The notes below the pieces were generated by a model. That model saw only the letters and a program-made list of their open reading frames with translations, searched no databases and was not told the origin of the DNA. A DNA stretch of 64,000 bases from Bacteroidia bacterium (GTDB lineage Bacteria > Bacteroidota > Bacteroidia > Flavobacteriales > Flavobacteriaceae): contig JAUIGC010000001.1 of the NCBI GenBank assembly GCA_030429835.1, forward strand, positions 60,082-124,081, in the 5' to 3' direction. Position numbers and translations under genes: made by a program. Shown here one piece after another: positions 27,233 through 35,116 of this stretch. How positions within the stretch are numbered: the first letter of the stretch is position 1; each line of letters begins with the position of its first letter.

Positions 27233-27709
27233 ATGAAGCACGGTAGCCTGATATTCGGAAAGGAAAATTTCAGGATGATCAAGTTTTATTTGGAGACTAA
27301 GGAGGTCATCGAAGACTATACCCATGAGGACACTCTGAAGGAGTTGGAAAAAAGCATGCTGGATGCCTCCGTGGTCGAAACGGACAAGATTCCCAATGAC
27401 GTCGTGCAGATCTATTCCACCGTCAGTGTACGGTCCCGGTCCGGATGGGAAGAAACCTTTGATCTGGTCCCGCCATATGAACAGAACATCAAAAATGACA
27501 AGATTTCGGTCATCAGCTCTTTGGGAGCAAAGATAATAGGGCTTTCAGTAGGCGACATCGTAAAGCATGGCCTTCCAGGAAACATTGTTAGCCTGACCAT
27601 CGAAAAAGTAGTGCAGAGCAAGAAGCGGGTCAAATTGGTTATACCCGAAGAAGCTCTTGAACGGATTTTATCAAATCGAGAAAAGGATTTATTAACCCTA
27701 AATATATAA
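27233..27709 (+). CDS. GreA/GreB C-terminal-domain (Rnk-like) protein 1
   Basis: The 158-aa protein has a short helical N-terminus (residues 1-50). The GreA/GreB/Rnk C-terminal fold follows: IPNDVVQIYSTVSVRSRSGWEETFDLVPPYEQ, then KISVISSLGAKIIGLSVGDIVKHGLPGN and SLTIEKVV. It lacks the long coiled coil of true GreA, so it resembles Rnk, which binds RNA polymerase but does not promote cleavage. A diverged paralogue lies at 30434-30853. It is the first gene after the candidate sigma-54 promoter and is 2 nt from the next gene. A role in transcription under stress or starvation is inferred. Confidence 0.85.
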   Translation: MKHGSLIFGKENFRMIKFYLETKEVIEDYTHEDTLKELEKSMLDASVVETDKIPNDVVQIYSTVSVRSRSGWEETFDLVPPYEQNIKNDKISVISSLGAKIIGLSVGDIVKHGLPGNIVSLTIEKVVQSKKRVKLVIPEEALERILSNREKDLLTLNI

Positions 27710-27711
27710 TT

Positions 27712-28071
27712 ATGATCAAATATGCAATTGCCCTTTTGTTTTCAGTGAGCGTGTTGAACGCACAGAACAATGTAGACCAAACCACGGCTGTAAAGGTCGG
27801 TGACGTTTTCGAGATCGGTACCCCAGAATCGAACAAATACAAGCACATCAATTTCCCCAGAGCGAACTTTATCATCAAACGCGGTGGTATCGCAAACTAT
27901 AAGCGAGTTCAGGGAGAGGAAGTGGTAGTGACTTCCGTAAAAGAGAAAAAGGACGGAACTACCCAAATAAAAATTAAGCGCAATGATGGTGGCCGTTTCT
28001 TCGGAAGCCATACGGTTGTCTCGGCAGACTTTCAAGATGCACTGGCATCCGGGGAGCTAGAGGCTAAATAA
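27712..28071 (+). CDS. Small exported protein of unknown function
   Basis: The 119-aa protein has a signal peptide (MIKYAIALLFSVSVLNAQ). The mature part is all-beta in pattern: TAVKVGDVFEIGTPESNKYKHINFP, FIIKRGGIANYKRVQGEEVVVTSV, TQIKIKRNDGGRFFG and a final helix SADFQDALASGELEAK. I think this pattern is conserved in Flavobacteriaceae but I cannot assign a function. It has no cysteines and no catalytic motif. It begins 2 nt after the Rnk-like gene, so it is cotranscribed with it. Confidence 0.78.
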   Translation: MIKYAIALLFSVSVLNAQNNVDQTTAVKVGDVFEIGTPESNKYKHINFPRANFIIKRGGIANYKRVQGEEVVVTSVKEKKDGTTQIKIKRNDGGRFFGSHTVVSADFQDALASGELEAK

Positions 28072-28207
28072 TTAGTTTGGTTGGTTAATGTTATCCACCT
28101 GGAAGCGCAAAACTTGATTTGCTCAATAAACTGGCGACCGGGTGGATTTAACCCTAGTATTTAACACTTAACGATAAGAATTTTATTAATCAGCAAAATT
28201 TGGAATC

Positions 28208-28834
28208 ATGTTTACAAGACCCTCAACATCCCAACGCTTACAGGTAGGCCTAATTTTGGCAATGGCCTTTCTTTTGGTCCTTGGTTCCAATAGACTGGAC
28301 CAAAGACACTTTTCAACTATACAGACCACAGTGAATTCCGTCTACAAAGATCGGGTCGTAGTGCAGGATTATATTTATCAATTGAGTTCTATTTTTCATA
28401 ACAAAAAAGTTGAACTAATTACAAAGAATAGCCCTGACTCAGCTGGAAATGAAAAGATAGCCCAACTACTCAATGATTTCAGAAATACCGAGCTGACCCT
28501 TGAGGAGCAAGACCGACTCAACAAACTAAGCGGACAATTTGAGAAACTAAGGGATTTGGAAAACAGGATTATGAATCCCAAGACTAACATAGATGCTGAT
28601 TTAGGTGTCGTCGCAAGCAAGACACTTGATGAAATCGAATTAAGTCTAGATGCCCTTGCCCAGATACAACTAGACGAAAGTGGGCAATTGACAAGCGTAT
28701 CCAATAAGGCGTTGGGAATGAACATTCTCTTGTCGAAACTTGAAGTGGCATTTTTGATCATTATAGGGCTTGCCATGTTAGCGCTTATCTTCTACCCGGC
28801 ATCCGAAGTAAGGGCGGCTATAAAAGACCTATGA
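28208..28834 (+). CDS. Stand-alone 4-helix-bundle membrane sensor (MCP-like input domain)
   Basis: The 208-aa protein has two membrane helices: LQVGLILAMAFLLVLGSN (residues 11-28) and VAFLIIIGLAMLALIFYP (about 180-197). The periplasmic part between them is a helical bundle with the pattern of the 4HB_MCP ligand-binding domain (VNSVYKDRVVVQDYIYQLSSIFHNKKVEL, then a second long helix pair). No HAMP, kinase or chemotaxis signalling domain follows; the protein ends 11 residues after the second helix. It overlaps the next gene by 4 nt (ATGA). It may act through another membrane partner or be a membrane stress sensor. That is inference. Confidence 0.8.
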   Translation: MFTRPSTSQRLQVGLILAMAFLLVLGSNRLDQRHFSTIQTTVNSVYKDRVVVQDYIYQLSSIFHNKKVELITKNSPDSAGNEKIAQLLNDFRNTELTLEEQDRLNKLSGQFEKLRDLENRIMNPKTNIDADLGVVASKTLDEIELSLDALAQIQLDESGQLTSVSNKALGMNILLSKLEVAFLIIIGLAMLALIFYPASEVRAAIKDL

Positions 28835-29064
28835 GCAAGGTGGAAATGAAAGCAACAACGATGAAAAATTATAAAAGGAGCATTTGCTCGTCCTGTACAC
28901 ACGTACCTTATTGCTCGATTACTACTTACATGGGCAATATCAGCTCGTGCAGCGAGTATAGACACTATCTGGACGATAATAGGGAATCAGAGTATATGGT
29001 ATCCGAAGAAATGATGGGTGAAACGGTGACCATGATACCCAATAAAGAAGGGATTTTAAGCTAA
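28831..29064 (+). CDS. Small cysteine-containing protein, translationally coupled
   Basis: The 77-aa protein overlaps the end of the 4-helix-bundle sensor by 4 nt. It has a cysteine pattern C-x2-C-x5-C-x11-C (residues about 19-40: ICSSCTHVPYC and later SSCSEY), which could bind zinc or an iron-sulfur cluster. There is no signal peptide. Internal ATGs at codons 6 and 11 are alternative starts, but the 4-nt overlap favours the first. I do not recognise a family. The glutamate dehydrogenase gene begins 6 nt downstream. Confidence 0.75.
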   Translation: MSKVEMKATTMKNYKRSICSSCTHVPYCSITTYMGNISSCSEYRHYLDDNRESEYMVSEEMMGETVTMIPNKEGILS

Positions 29065-29070
29065 AACATA

Positions 29071-30363
29071 ATGACAACATTGACTAAAACACAAAGAACA
29101 CAACGTAAGCAGGGCATGCTGAACAACGTGATGCGCCAGTTCGACCATGCAGCGGATATCATCCAATTGAACGGGAACATCAGAAAAATATTGGAGGTCA
29201 CCAACAATGAGTTTGTAGTGCACTTTCCCGTGCGCATGGATAACGGCGAGGTAGAGATTTTCACAGGCTACAGGGTACAGCATAACAATGCCCTAGGGCC
29301 CTACAAAGGTGGGCTACGTTACCATCCAACGGTGGATATAGATGCAGCAAGGGCGTTGGCCATGTGGATGACCTGGAAGACCTCTCTGGCCGGACTGCCC
29401 TACGGTGGAGCCAAGGGAGGTATTCAACTGGACCCCTCCAAGTATTCCCAAGAGGAACTGCAGCGCATCACAAGAAGGTTCACCTATGCCCTTGGCGATA
29501 ATATCGGCCCCGAGCTGGACATACCCGCTCCGGATGTAAACACCAACCCACAGACCATGGCGTGGATATTGGATACCTACATGAGTACCAAGTCCCCTGC
29601 AGAAAGATCCACCAACATGCATGTCGTGACCGGAAAGCCCATTGGTGCCGGAGGTTCAGAAGGTAGGGACAGAGCAACGGGATATGGTGTGTTCCTTACC
29701 ATAAAGTTCTGGGCGGAACAGAAGAAGATCGACCTAAGGGATAAGAAGTTTATCGTACAGGGTTTTGGCAACGTAGGGTATTGGGCCGCCCACTTTCTGG
29801 AAAAAGAGGGTGCCACTATGACCGCAGTACAAGATGCCTATGGTAGTATTGCCAATGACGAGGGCATTTCCGTTGAAAAGCTTTTGGAGTATACCAAGGC
29901 GAATAAAGGTAGTATTCAGGGTTATGCAAGTGCATATTCCATAGAGAATTCCGAATTCTTTGGTCTTGATTGTGATATCTGTGTGCCAGCTGCCCTGGGG
30001 AACCAAATCACTGGAAAGAACGCCAAAAAGATAAAGGCATATCTGATTGCAGAAGGAGCCAATGGTCCGACGGATGTTGGGGCCGAGACCATCCTTTTAA
30101 AAAAGGGCATTGAAATCATTCCCGATATTCTATGCAATTCGGGCGGGGTCATAGGTAGTTACTTCGAATGGTTGCAGAATAAGAATGGCGAGATTTGGCA
30201 GTTGGACGAGGTCATGGCCAAACTGGAGAAAAAAATGCGTGAATCATTCACCAGAGTGTTCGAAACCTCCAAAGAAAGAAATATTGACATGCGCACAGCC
30301 GCATTTATCATCGCTATCGAACGCTTGGAAGAAGCCTATGTGCAACGGGGAATTTTTCCCTGA
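29071..30363 (+). CDS. Glutamate dehydrogenase (Glu/Leu/Phe/Val dehydrogenase family)
   Basis: The 430-aa length fits GdhA-type hexameric enzymes. Substrate-site motifs include NALGPYKGGLRYHP, the catalytic-lysine segment GLPYGGAKGGI and PAPDVNTNP. The nucleotide-binding fold has VQGFGNVGYWAAHFLEKEGA, and a Gly-rich loop IGAGGSEGRDRATGYGV lies between them. It interconverts glutamate and 2-oxoglutarate plus ammonia. Its place between two GreA/Rnk-like genes, downstream of an NtrC-type regulator, suggests nitrogen- or energy-linked control in this island. A good terminator follows. Cofactor choice (NAD or NADP) is not decided from sequence. Confidence 0.95.
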   Translation: MTTLTKTQRTQRKQGMLNNVMRQFDHAADIIQLNGNIRKILEVTNNEFVVHFPVRMDNGEVEIFTGYRVQHNNALGPYKGGLRYHPTVDIDAARALAMWMTWKTSLAGLPYGGAKGGIQLDPSKYSQEELQRITRRFTYALGDNIGPELDIPAPDVNTNPQTMAWILDTYMSTKSPAERSTNMHVVTGKPIGAGGSEGRDRATGYGVFLTIKFWAEQKKIDLRDKKFIVQGFGNVGYWAAHFLEKEGATMTAVQDAYGSIANDEGISVEKLLEYTKANKGSIQGYASAYSIENSEFFGLDCDICVPAALGNQITGKNAKKIKAYLIAEGANGPTDVGAETILLKKGIEIIPDILCNSGGVIGSYFEWLQNKNGEIWQLDEVMAKLEKKMRESFTRVFETSKERNIDMRTAAFIIAIERLEEAYVQRGIFP

Positions 30364-30385
30364 AACAAGGGCTGCATATTTGATG

Positions 30386-30411
30386 GCTCCTGCCAGTTTG
30401 GCGGGAGCTTT
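30386..30411 (+). terminator. Rho-independent terminator after glutamate dehydrogenase
   Basis: GCTCCTGCC and GGCGGGAGC pair as a 9-bp stem with one T-G wobble around the loop AGTTT, followed by TTTA. The T run is short, so the second Rnk-like gene 23 nt on may still receive readthrough. Confidence 0.7.
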
Positions 30412-30433
30412 AAACCACTAAAGAACAGAAAAC

Positions 30434-30853
30434 ATGAAATATGGAAGTTTGGTCATTGAAAAAAAGGAATATGTGCTTTTGAAGCGATTGATGAACCTTT
30501 CTGGTTTTTACAAGGACGACACCCTGCGAAAGTCAGTCATAAAACTTTACGGGGAACTGGAGACCGCACACGTCCAGGATGAATTGGAAATGCCAAGTGA
30601 CGTTGTACGGCTCAACTCTGAGGTGACGGTAAGGTCTAAGGCGGGCTGGTTCAAGACCTTTCATTTGGTCATGCCTAAGGAGAGTGATTTAAAAAATGAC
30701 AGGATATCTATAACTACTCCAATGGGCTCTGCCGTGATCGGGTATGCCGAAGGCGACTCCCTCCTATGGGAATTTCCTTCAGGTGAGCAACAACTGACCA
30801 TCGAGAAAGTGGTACAGGCAACTAAACAGATTAACTTGGATATGGTGCTATGA
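30434..30853 (+). CDS. GreA/GreB C-terminal-domain (Rnk-like) protein 2
   Basis: The 139-aa protein is a paralogue of 27233-27709. The shared frame is KYGSLVIEKKEY at the start, then MPSDVVRLNSEVTVRSKAGWFKTFHLVMPKES, RISITTPMGSAVIGYAEGD and QLTIEKVVQATKQ. The copies differ enough that duplication was not recent. As with the first copy there is no long coiled coil, so an Rnk-like rather than GreA-like function is likely. It overlaps the next gene by 4 nt (ATGA). Confidence 0.85.
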   Translation: MKYGSLVIEKKEYVLLKRLMNLSGFYKDDTLRKSVIKLYGELETAHVQDELEMPSDVVRLNSEVTVRSKAGWFKTFHLVMPKESDLKNDRISITTPMGSAVIGYAEGDSLLWEFPSGEQQLTIEKVVQATKQINLDMVL

Positions 30854-31266
30854 AAATGGAAAAGAGAACGAACAATTTGGGACAATTCCAAAACACCACA
30901 ATGGTCAAAGACCACACAAAGGATGTTGATGATTGGATAAACGATTTAAGGTATATCGATAAAGAATTGAAGGATTTGCTAGGTTTACAAAATGAAGCAA
31001 CTACCGGAAGAAGTCATGCCAAGCAATTGATGGCCTTAAAAAATGCGAGCTATAGGCAGATACAGGGCCTTACGGCCTACAAGGGGGCCATAGACCAGGC
31101 CTTGGAATGTGATACGGCTGCCTGTGACACCTATTTTCAAGAAAGCCATGAGGCCCACTTTCAGGAGTATCAAGGCCATTTTGACTCATTCAGGGAACTT
31201 CAGTTGGAACTGTTTCCAAAACTGAGAGCGGGCCTAGAGGCTCACTTTCGAACAATTGGGACTTAA
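30850..31266 (+). CDS. Small helical protein of unknown function
   Basis: The 138-aa protein overlaps the second Rnk-like gene by 4 nt. It is predicted to be almost all helical and is rich in His, Glu and Gln (DDWINDLRYIDKELKDLLGLQNEA, then SHAKQLMALKNAS, ESHEAHFQEYQGHFDSFRELQLELF). Spaced His and Glu residues recall four-helix or ferritin-like bundles, but I see no proper paired ExxH motifs. Two cysteines occur close together (ECDTAACDTY). No signal peptide. Function unknown; its coupling to the Rnk-like gene suggests a shared stress role. Confidence 0.75.
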   Translation: MKMEKRTNNLGQFQNTTMVKDHTKDVDDWINDLRYIDKELKDLLGLQNEATTGRSHAKQLMALKNASYRQIQGLTAYKGAIDQALECDTAACDTYFQESHEAHFQEYQGHFDSFRELQLELFPKLRAGLEAHFRTIGT

Positions 31267-31305
31267 CAGGTCGGGGATGATCATGAAGAAAAAAAACTGA
31301 ACAAA

Positions 31306-31509
31306 ATGCCCATGCAACCACGACGCCAATAACAGAATTCCCGAGCTAGACCTGATTACATCAAAACCTATGATTTCTCAGATGTAATGGTATTTCGAGC
31401 GAACAGGGGATTTGAAAGGGTCAAAATCCAGATCATCGAATATGCTGTTCCCATCTTTGCAGCATTGATTGCCCTAATGGCATTTGCGCTGAACATGATG
31501 TTTCGATAG
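31306..31509 (+). pseudogene. Possible small membrane-protein gene interrupted by TAA
   Basis: An open frame begins at ATG 31306 (MPMQPRRQ), meets TAA at 31330-31332, and continues without another stop for 58 codons to a TAG at 31507. The downstream part reads QNSRARPDYIK, then an ATG at 31387 and a single membrane helix (EYAVPIFAALIALMAFALN). If the TAA were CAA the product would be a 67-aa single-pass protein. Alternatively only the 40-aa protein from 31387 is made. The whole 347-nt interval between 31266 and the stress-protein gene holds nothing else I can see. Confidence 0.4.
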
Positions 31510-31613
31510 ATGGTTCAATAATTAAAATAAAGATACCTTCTTGGCATTGAATGTCTGAACTAATAAATCCAAGTCAACATAATTTGACATTTGTCAACGT
31601 AAAACTAAACACA

Positions 31614-32456
31614 ATGGGGAAAAAAATTTTATTGCTTACCGACTTCTCAGAGAACTCTTGGAGAGCCATTAAGTACGCCGTTCGACTATACATAGATCAA
31701 AGTTGTGATTTCTACATTTTGAATACCTATGCCAAGGATTCTTTTGGTTTGGACGCTTACGTTTTGTTAGATCCTGATGATGCCTTCGGAAGGTTGTCCG
31801 AAAGCCATTCTAGAGACGAACTTGGCAACATAGTGGATTGTCTTTCAAAAGAGCACAAAAATCCGATTCATCGATTTCACGTCATTTCACGTTCCGAGCT
31901 TTTTTTGGATGCGGTTAAAAGTGTAATCGATAGTCTTAACATTGACTTAATCGTCATGGGTGCAAAGGGAATGTCGAATGAGTTCGTAAAATATGGTAAA
32001 AACACCTTAAAGGTAATCGAGAACATCAGAAACCGACCAGTTCTTGTCGTCCCTGAGAATGTTTTGGTTGATTTGCCCAAGGAAATTATTCTGGCCACAA
32101 ACTTTAATTCTGAAATAGAAGTGTCTCAACTTAAGCACCTTGTGGAAATTGCCAAAATCAATAATGCGCATATTCAGATTCTGAGTGCTGCAAATGTCAG
32201 TGAGATGACACCTGCTCAGAAAAAAAACAAGATGCTACTGGAGCTTCAATTAAACGGTATCGAATACGATTTTACTGTGTTTTTGAATATTGGAATCTTC
32301 AAAGCATTGAGTCGATTTACCAAGGCCAGGCGAAGTAGTATAATCAGTTACCTGGACAAAAAACCTTGTATTTTGCAATCCCTAGGATTGAAGAAAACTT
32401 TTTTGGGTAAGCTAGGATATAACAGTAACCTGCCCATACTCGCCCTTCATCAATAA
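31614..32456 (+). CDS. Tandem universal stress protein (UspA family)
   Basis: The track starts at 31551, but the ATG at 31614 places the usual USP beginning (KKILLLTDFSENSWRAIKYAV) right at the N-terminus, so I prefer it (280 aa). The first USP domain has IDLIVMGAKGMSNEFVKYGKNT and PVLVVPE, close to the ATP-loop pattern of the family. The second domain (from about residue 150) starts PKEIILATNF and ends SNLPILALHQ, with a degenerate nucleotide loop. Tandem USPs of this size are common in Bacteroidota. It is followed by a SulP transporter and likely belongs to the same stress cluster. Confidence 0.92.
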   Translation: MGKKILLLTDFSENSWRAIKYAVRLYIDQSCDFYILNTYAKDSFGLDAYVLLDPDDAFGRLSESHSRDELGNIVDCLSKEHKNPIHRFHVISRSELFLDAVKSVIDSLNIDLIVMGAKGMSNEFVKYGKNTLKVIENIRNRPVLVVPENVLVDLPKEIILATNFNSEIEVSQLKHLVEIAKINNAHIQILSAANVSEMTPAQKKNKMLLELQLNGIEYDFTVFLNIGIFKALSRFTKARRSSIISYLDKKPCILQSLGLKKTFLGKLGYNSNLPILALHQ

Positions 32457-32607
32457 GATTCAAAGCCATATGATTACCATAGATGGTTGTTCAATAAAGA
32501 ACTGTGGCTAGCATAAACCACCCAAAAATGATTGGAAAGGTTTGTTTTTTAAGCCTTAAAAAAAATCGTTCCAAAGTTTAATAAACTTTCAACACTATAA
32601 ATTGTTT

Positions 32608-34467
32608 ATGAAGAATTTTTTTACTCATTTAAAAGGAGATCTTTTCGGAGGAATAACAGCAGGTATCGTTGCTTTACCTTTGGCGCTTGCATTTGGAGTT
32701 AGCTCTGGAATGGGGCCCAGTGCCGGTCTATATGGAGCTATATTCATCAGTTTTTTTGCTGCCCTTTTTGGGGGTACCAACACTCAAATATCGGGACCAA
32801 CCGCTCCCATGACTGCTGTGAGCATGGTGGTAATCGCAGGTATCGTAGCAATAAATGATGGCAGTCTCGAAAAGGCACTGCCCGCCATCCTTTTGGTCTT
32901 TCTCCTAGCCGGAATAATGCAAATTGGCCTGGGTCTCTTGGGTATCGGGAGGTATATTAGGTATATACCCTATCCCGTTGTTTCTGGGTTTATGACGGCC
33001 ATCGGTGTCATCATTTTGCTCACCCAAATTCTACCTGCTGTAGGCTACTACCCAAAAGAGGACGAAGAGTATGTTGAACAATTTAAACCACAGGCAGAGG
33101 GTATAATTCTAGGAAATATTCTTAAGGAAGAAACAGGAGAAGGAATTTTGGTGCTCGAAGATTTCGCGGAAACCATTGATCGGGCCAATGGGGTAACTTC
33201 AGAAGATATATTGAAAGAATCAAAAACATTAGCTAACAATGAGGCTGCTGGGGTAATTGGCACTATCAAGATTCTGCCCAGAGCACTACAAAAGATAAAT
33301 TGGATGGAGTTGGCCCTAGCCCTGGCAACCATCTTTATCATCTATGGCTTTAAACGCATTACAAGTGCCATTCCGAGCGCATTGGTCGCCCTCGTAGTCG
33401 TAACCGGTGTGGCTTATGGCTTTGGATTGAATTATCGCTCCATCGAGCAAATACCAAGCGGCCTTCCTGTACCGAATTTTGATATTTTCACCGAGTTTGA
33501 ACTGGGTTCGGTAACACCTTATATTTTTACTGCATTGACCTTGGCATTACTCGGTGCAATAGATTCCCTATTGACCTCGGTGGTAGCCGACAATATGACG
33601 AAGACAAAGCATCGCCCAAACCAAGAATTGATTGGTCAGGGCATTGGAAACAGTATTGCAGCAGTTTTTGGGGGCATTCCAGGTGCTGGTGCAACCATAC
33701 GTACTGTAGTGAACATAAATGCTGGAGGCAAAACCAAATTATCTGGAATGATTGCTGGGATTCTACTATTGGTTATCCTTTTGGCCTTTGGTCCGGTAGC
33801 CTCACAAATACCGGCAGCGGTTCTGGCTGGAATTCTTGTTACCGTTGGGATTGGAGTTATGGACTATAAAGGCCTAAAAGCGATTCCGTTCTTACCAAAA
33901 GATACTAAAATCGGGCCTATTAAATTCAGTTCCGAAGTTGTGATCATGCTGGTAGTACTGGTATTATCGTCGATTTGGAATTTGGTATATGCCGTTGGCA
34001 TTGGTCTAATTATCGCATCATTGATGTTCATGAAAAAAATGGGTGAACTGACAGCAGAACGAAGTGATGTGAAAACTCTTAGGAATGAAAAGGGATGGGC
34101 CGATGAAGCTGATTTTCCTGAAACCTTAAAAGAAGAAGTCTTTATCAAACATCTTAAGGGGCCCTTATTTTTCGGTTCTACCAGTGAATTTCAAAATTTG
34201 GCCAACCAAATACCCAGAACGGCAAAAACTTTGATTGTACGGATGGGACGGGTTCAGTATTTAGATCAATCTGGGCTATATACCTTGGAAGATGTTCTTC
34301 TTGATTTGAAAAAGTCCCATATCAATGTTCTTTTTGTGAATATTTTGAAACAACCGAAATACATGATGGAAAGGGTAAACATCATTCCACATCTTGTTCC
34401 GGGTCATCATATTTTCAAAGACTTTTCAGAATGCCTCGAATGGATAAAGCAAAAAGAGGCTAGATAA
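32608..34467 (+). CDS. SulP-family anion transporter with STAS domain
   Basis: The ATG at 32608 is preferred to the TTG at 32602 used by the track (619 aa). The N-terminus has the SulP entry FGGITAGIVALPLALAFGVSSGMGPSAGLYGAI, followed by about 10-12 membrane helices, including GGTNTQISGPTAPMTAV and the conserved NQELIGQGIGNSIAAVFGGIPGAGATIRT. A cytoplasmic STAS domain occupies about residues 510-610 (LFFGSTSEF, VRMGRVQYLDQSGLYTLED). About 60 residues around 150-215 (EEYVEQFKPQAEG onwards) form an insert between helices. Substrates in the family include sulfate, bicarbonate and dicarboxylates; the one here is unknown. Confidence 0.94.
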   Translation: MKNFFTHLKGDLFGGITAGIVALPLALAFGVSSGMGPSAGLYGAIFISFFAALFGGTNTQISGPTAPMTAVSMVVIAGIVAINDGSLEKALPAILLVFLLAGIMQIGLGLLGIGRYIRYIPYPVVSGFMTAIGVIILLTQILPAVGYYPKEDEEYVEQFKPQAEGIILGNILKEETGEGILVLEDFAETIDRANGVTSEDILKESKTLANNEAAGVIGTIKILPRALQKINWMELALALATIFIIYGFKRITSAIPSALVALVVVTGVAYGFGLNYRSIEQIPSGLPVPNFDIFTEFELGSVTPYIFTALTLALLGAIDSLLTSVVADNMTKTKHRPNQELIGQGIGNSIAAVFGGIPGAGATIRTVVNINAGGKTKLSGMIAGILLLVILLAFGPVASQIPAAVLAGILVTVGIGVMDYKGLKAIPFLPKDTKIGPIKFSSEVVIMLVVLVLSSIWNLVYAVGIGLIIASLMFMKKMGELTAERSDVKTLRNEKGWADEADFPETLKEEVFIKHLKGPLFFGSTSEFQNLANQIPRTAKTLIVRMGRVQYLDQSGLYTLEDVLLDLKKSHINVLFVNILKQPKYMMERVNIIPHLVPGHHIFKDFSECLEWIKQKEAR

Positions 34468-34552
34468 AGTGGAAAACAACAAAAAAATATCCAGGCAAGT
34501 TTTATGAAGGAAGTCTAGATTTACAAAGAACAATTTAAAAATAGAACACATC

Positions 34553-35059
34553 ATGATAAGATTTCTTCTGTCTACCCTTATTTTACTGCTATGTTCCTGT
34601 AACGAATTTGAAGATCAAATTGAATTCCAAGATGAAGTCTACGCTGCTAGAACCACGGATATTAAAGCATTATATTCCCTTGAATCGGGTAAGTCCTATC
34701 TATCCGTATACCCGGAGATTTATAGCATTTCAGAGCATAAAAAACATAGTCTCACGGTAATCGCAAGTATTAAAAATATCAGTTTAAAAGATACATTGTA
34801 CATCCAAAAGGCCGAATACTATGATACCAATGCAAAACTGGTACATACTTATATAGATAGGCCAATTTATGTTAGTCCTTTGGAGACCATTGAAATTGTA
34901 ATCGACGAAATTGACCTAACCGGGGGAACGGGGGCCAACTTTATCTTTGAATGGAAAATAAAACCGAAGTCGTCGGAACCATTCTTTGAAGGTATAATGA
35001 TATCTACGTACAGTACTCAGGGATTGTCCTTTACAACCCAAGGCAAAAGAATAGAATAA
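34553..35059 (+). CDS. DUF3124 lipoprotein
   Basis: The 168-aa protein has a lipoprotein signal (FLLSTLILLLCSC, then NEFED). The mature part has the DUF3124 pattern: SGKSYLSVYPEIYS, HSLTVIASIKNISLKDTLYIQKAEYYDT, YVSPLETIEIVIDE and GGTGANFIFEWKIK. The family is small and uncharacterised as far as I know, and often lies beside SulP and mechanosensitive-channel genes, as it does here. It sits between these two and probably shares their transcript. Confidence 0.85.
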   Translation: MIRFLLSTLILLLCSCNEFEDQIEFQDEVYAARTTDIKALYSLESGKSYLSVYPEIYSISEHKKHSLTVIASIKNISLKDTLYIQKAEYYDTNAKLVHTYIDRPIYVSPLETIEIVIDEIDLTGGTGANFIFEWKIKPKSSEPFFEGIMISTYSTQGLSFTTQGKRIE

Positions 35060-35116
35060 GATCTTAATGATATATTACGGATACATCAGGAATGTTTTAA
35101 ACAATACCGATAAACG

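Noticed and set aside
29314-30152. Minus-strand ORFs within the glutamate dehydrogenase gene
   Set aside because: They are shadows caused by the higher GC content there; the plus-strand gene is unambiguous.
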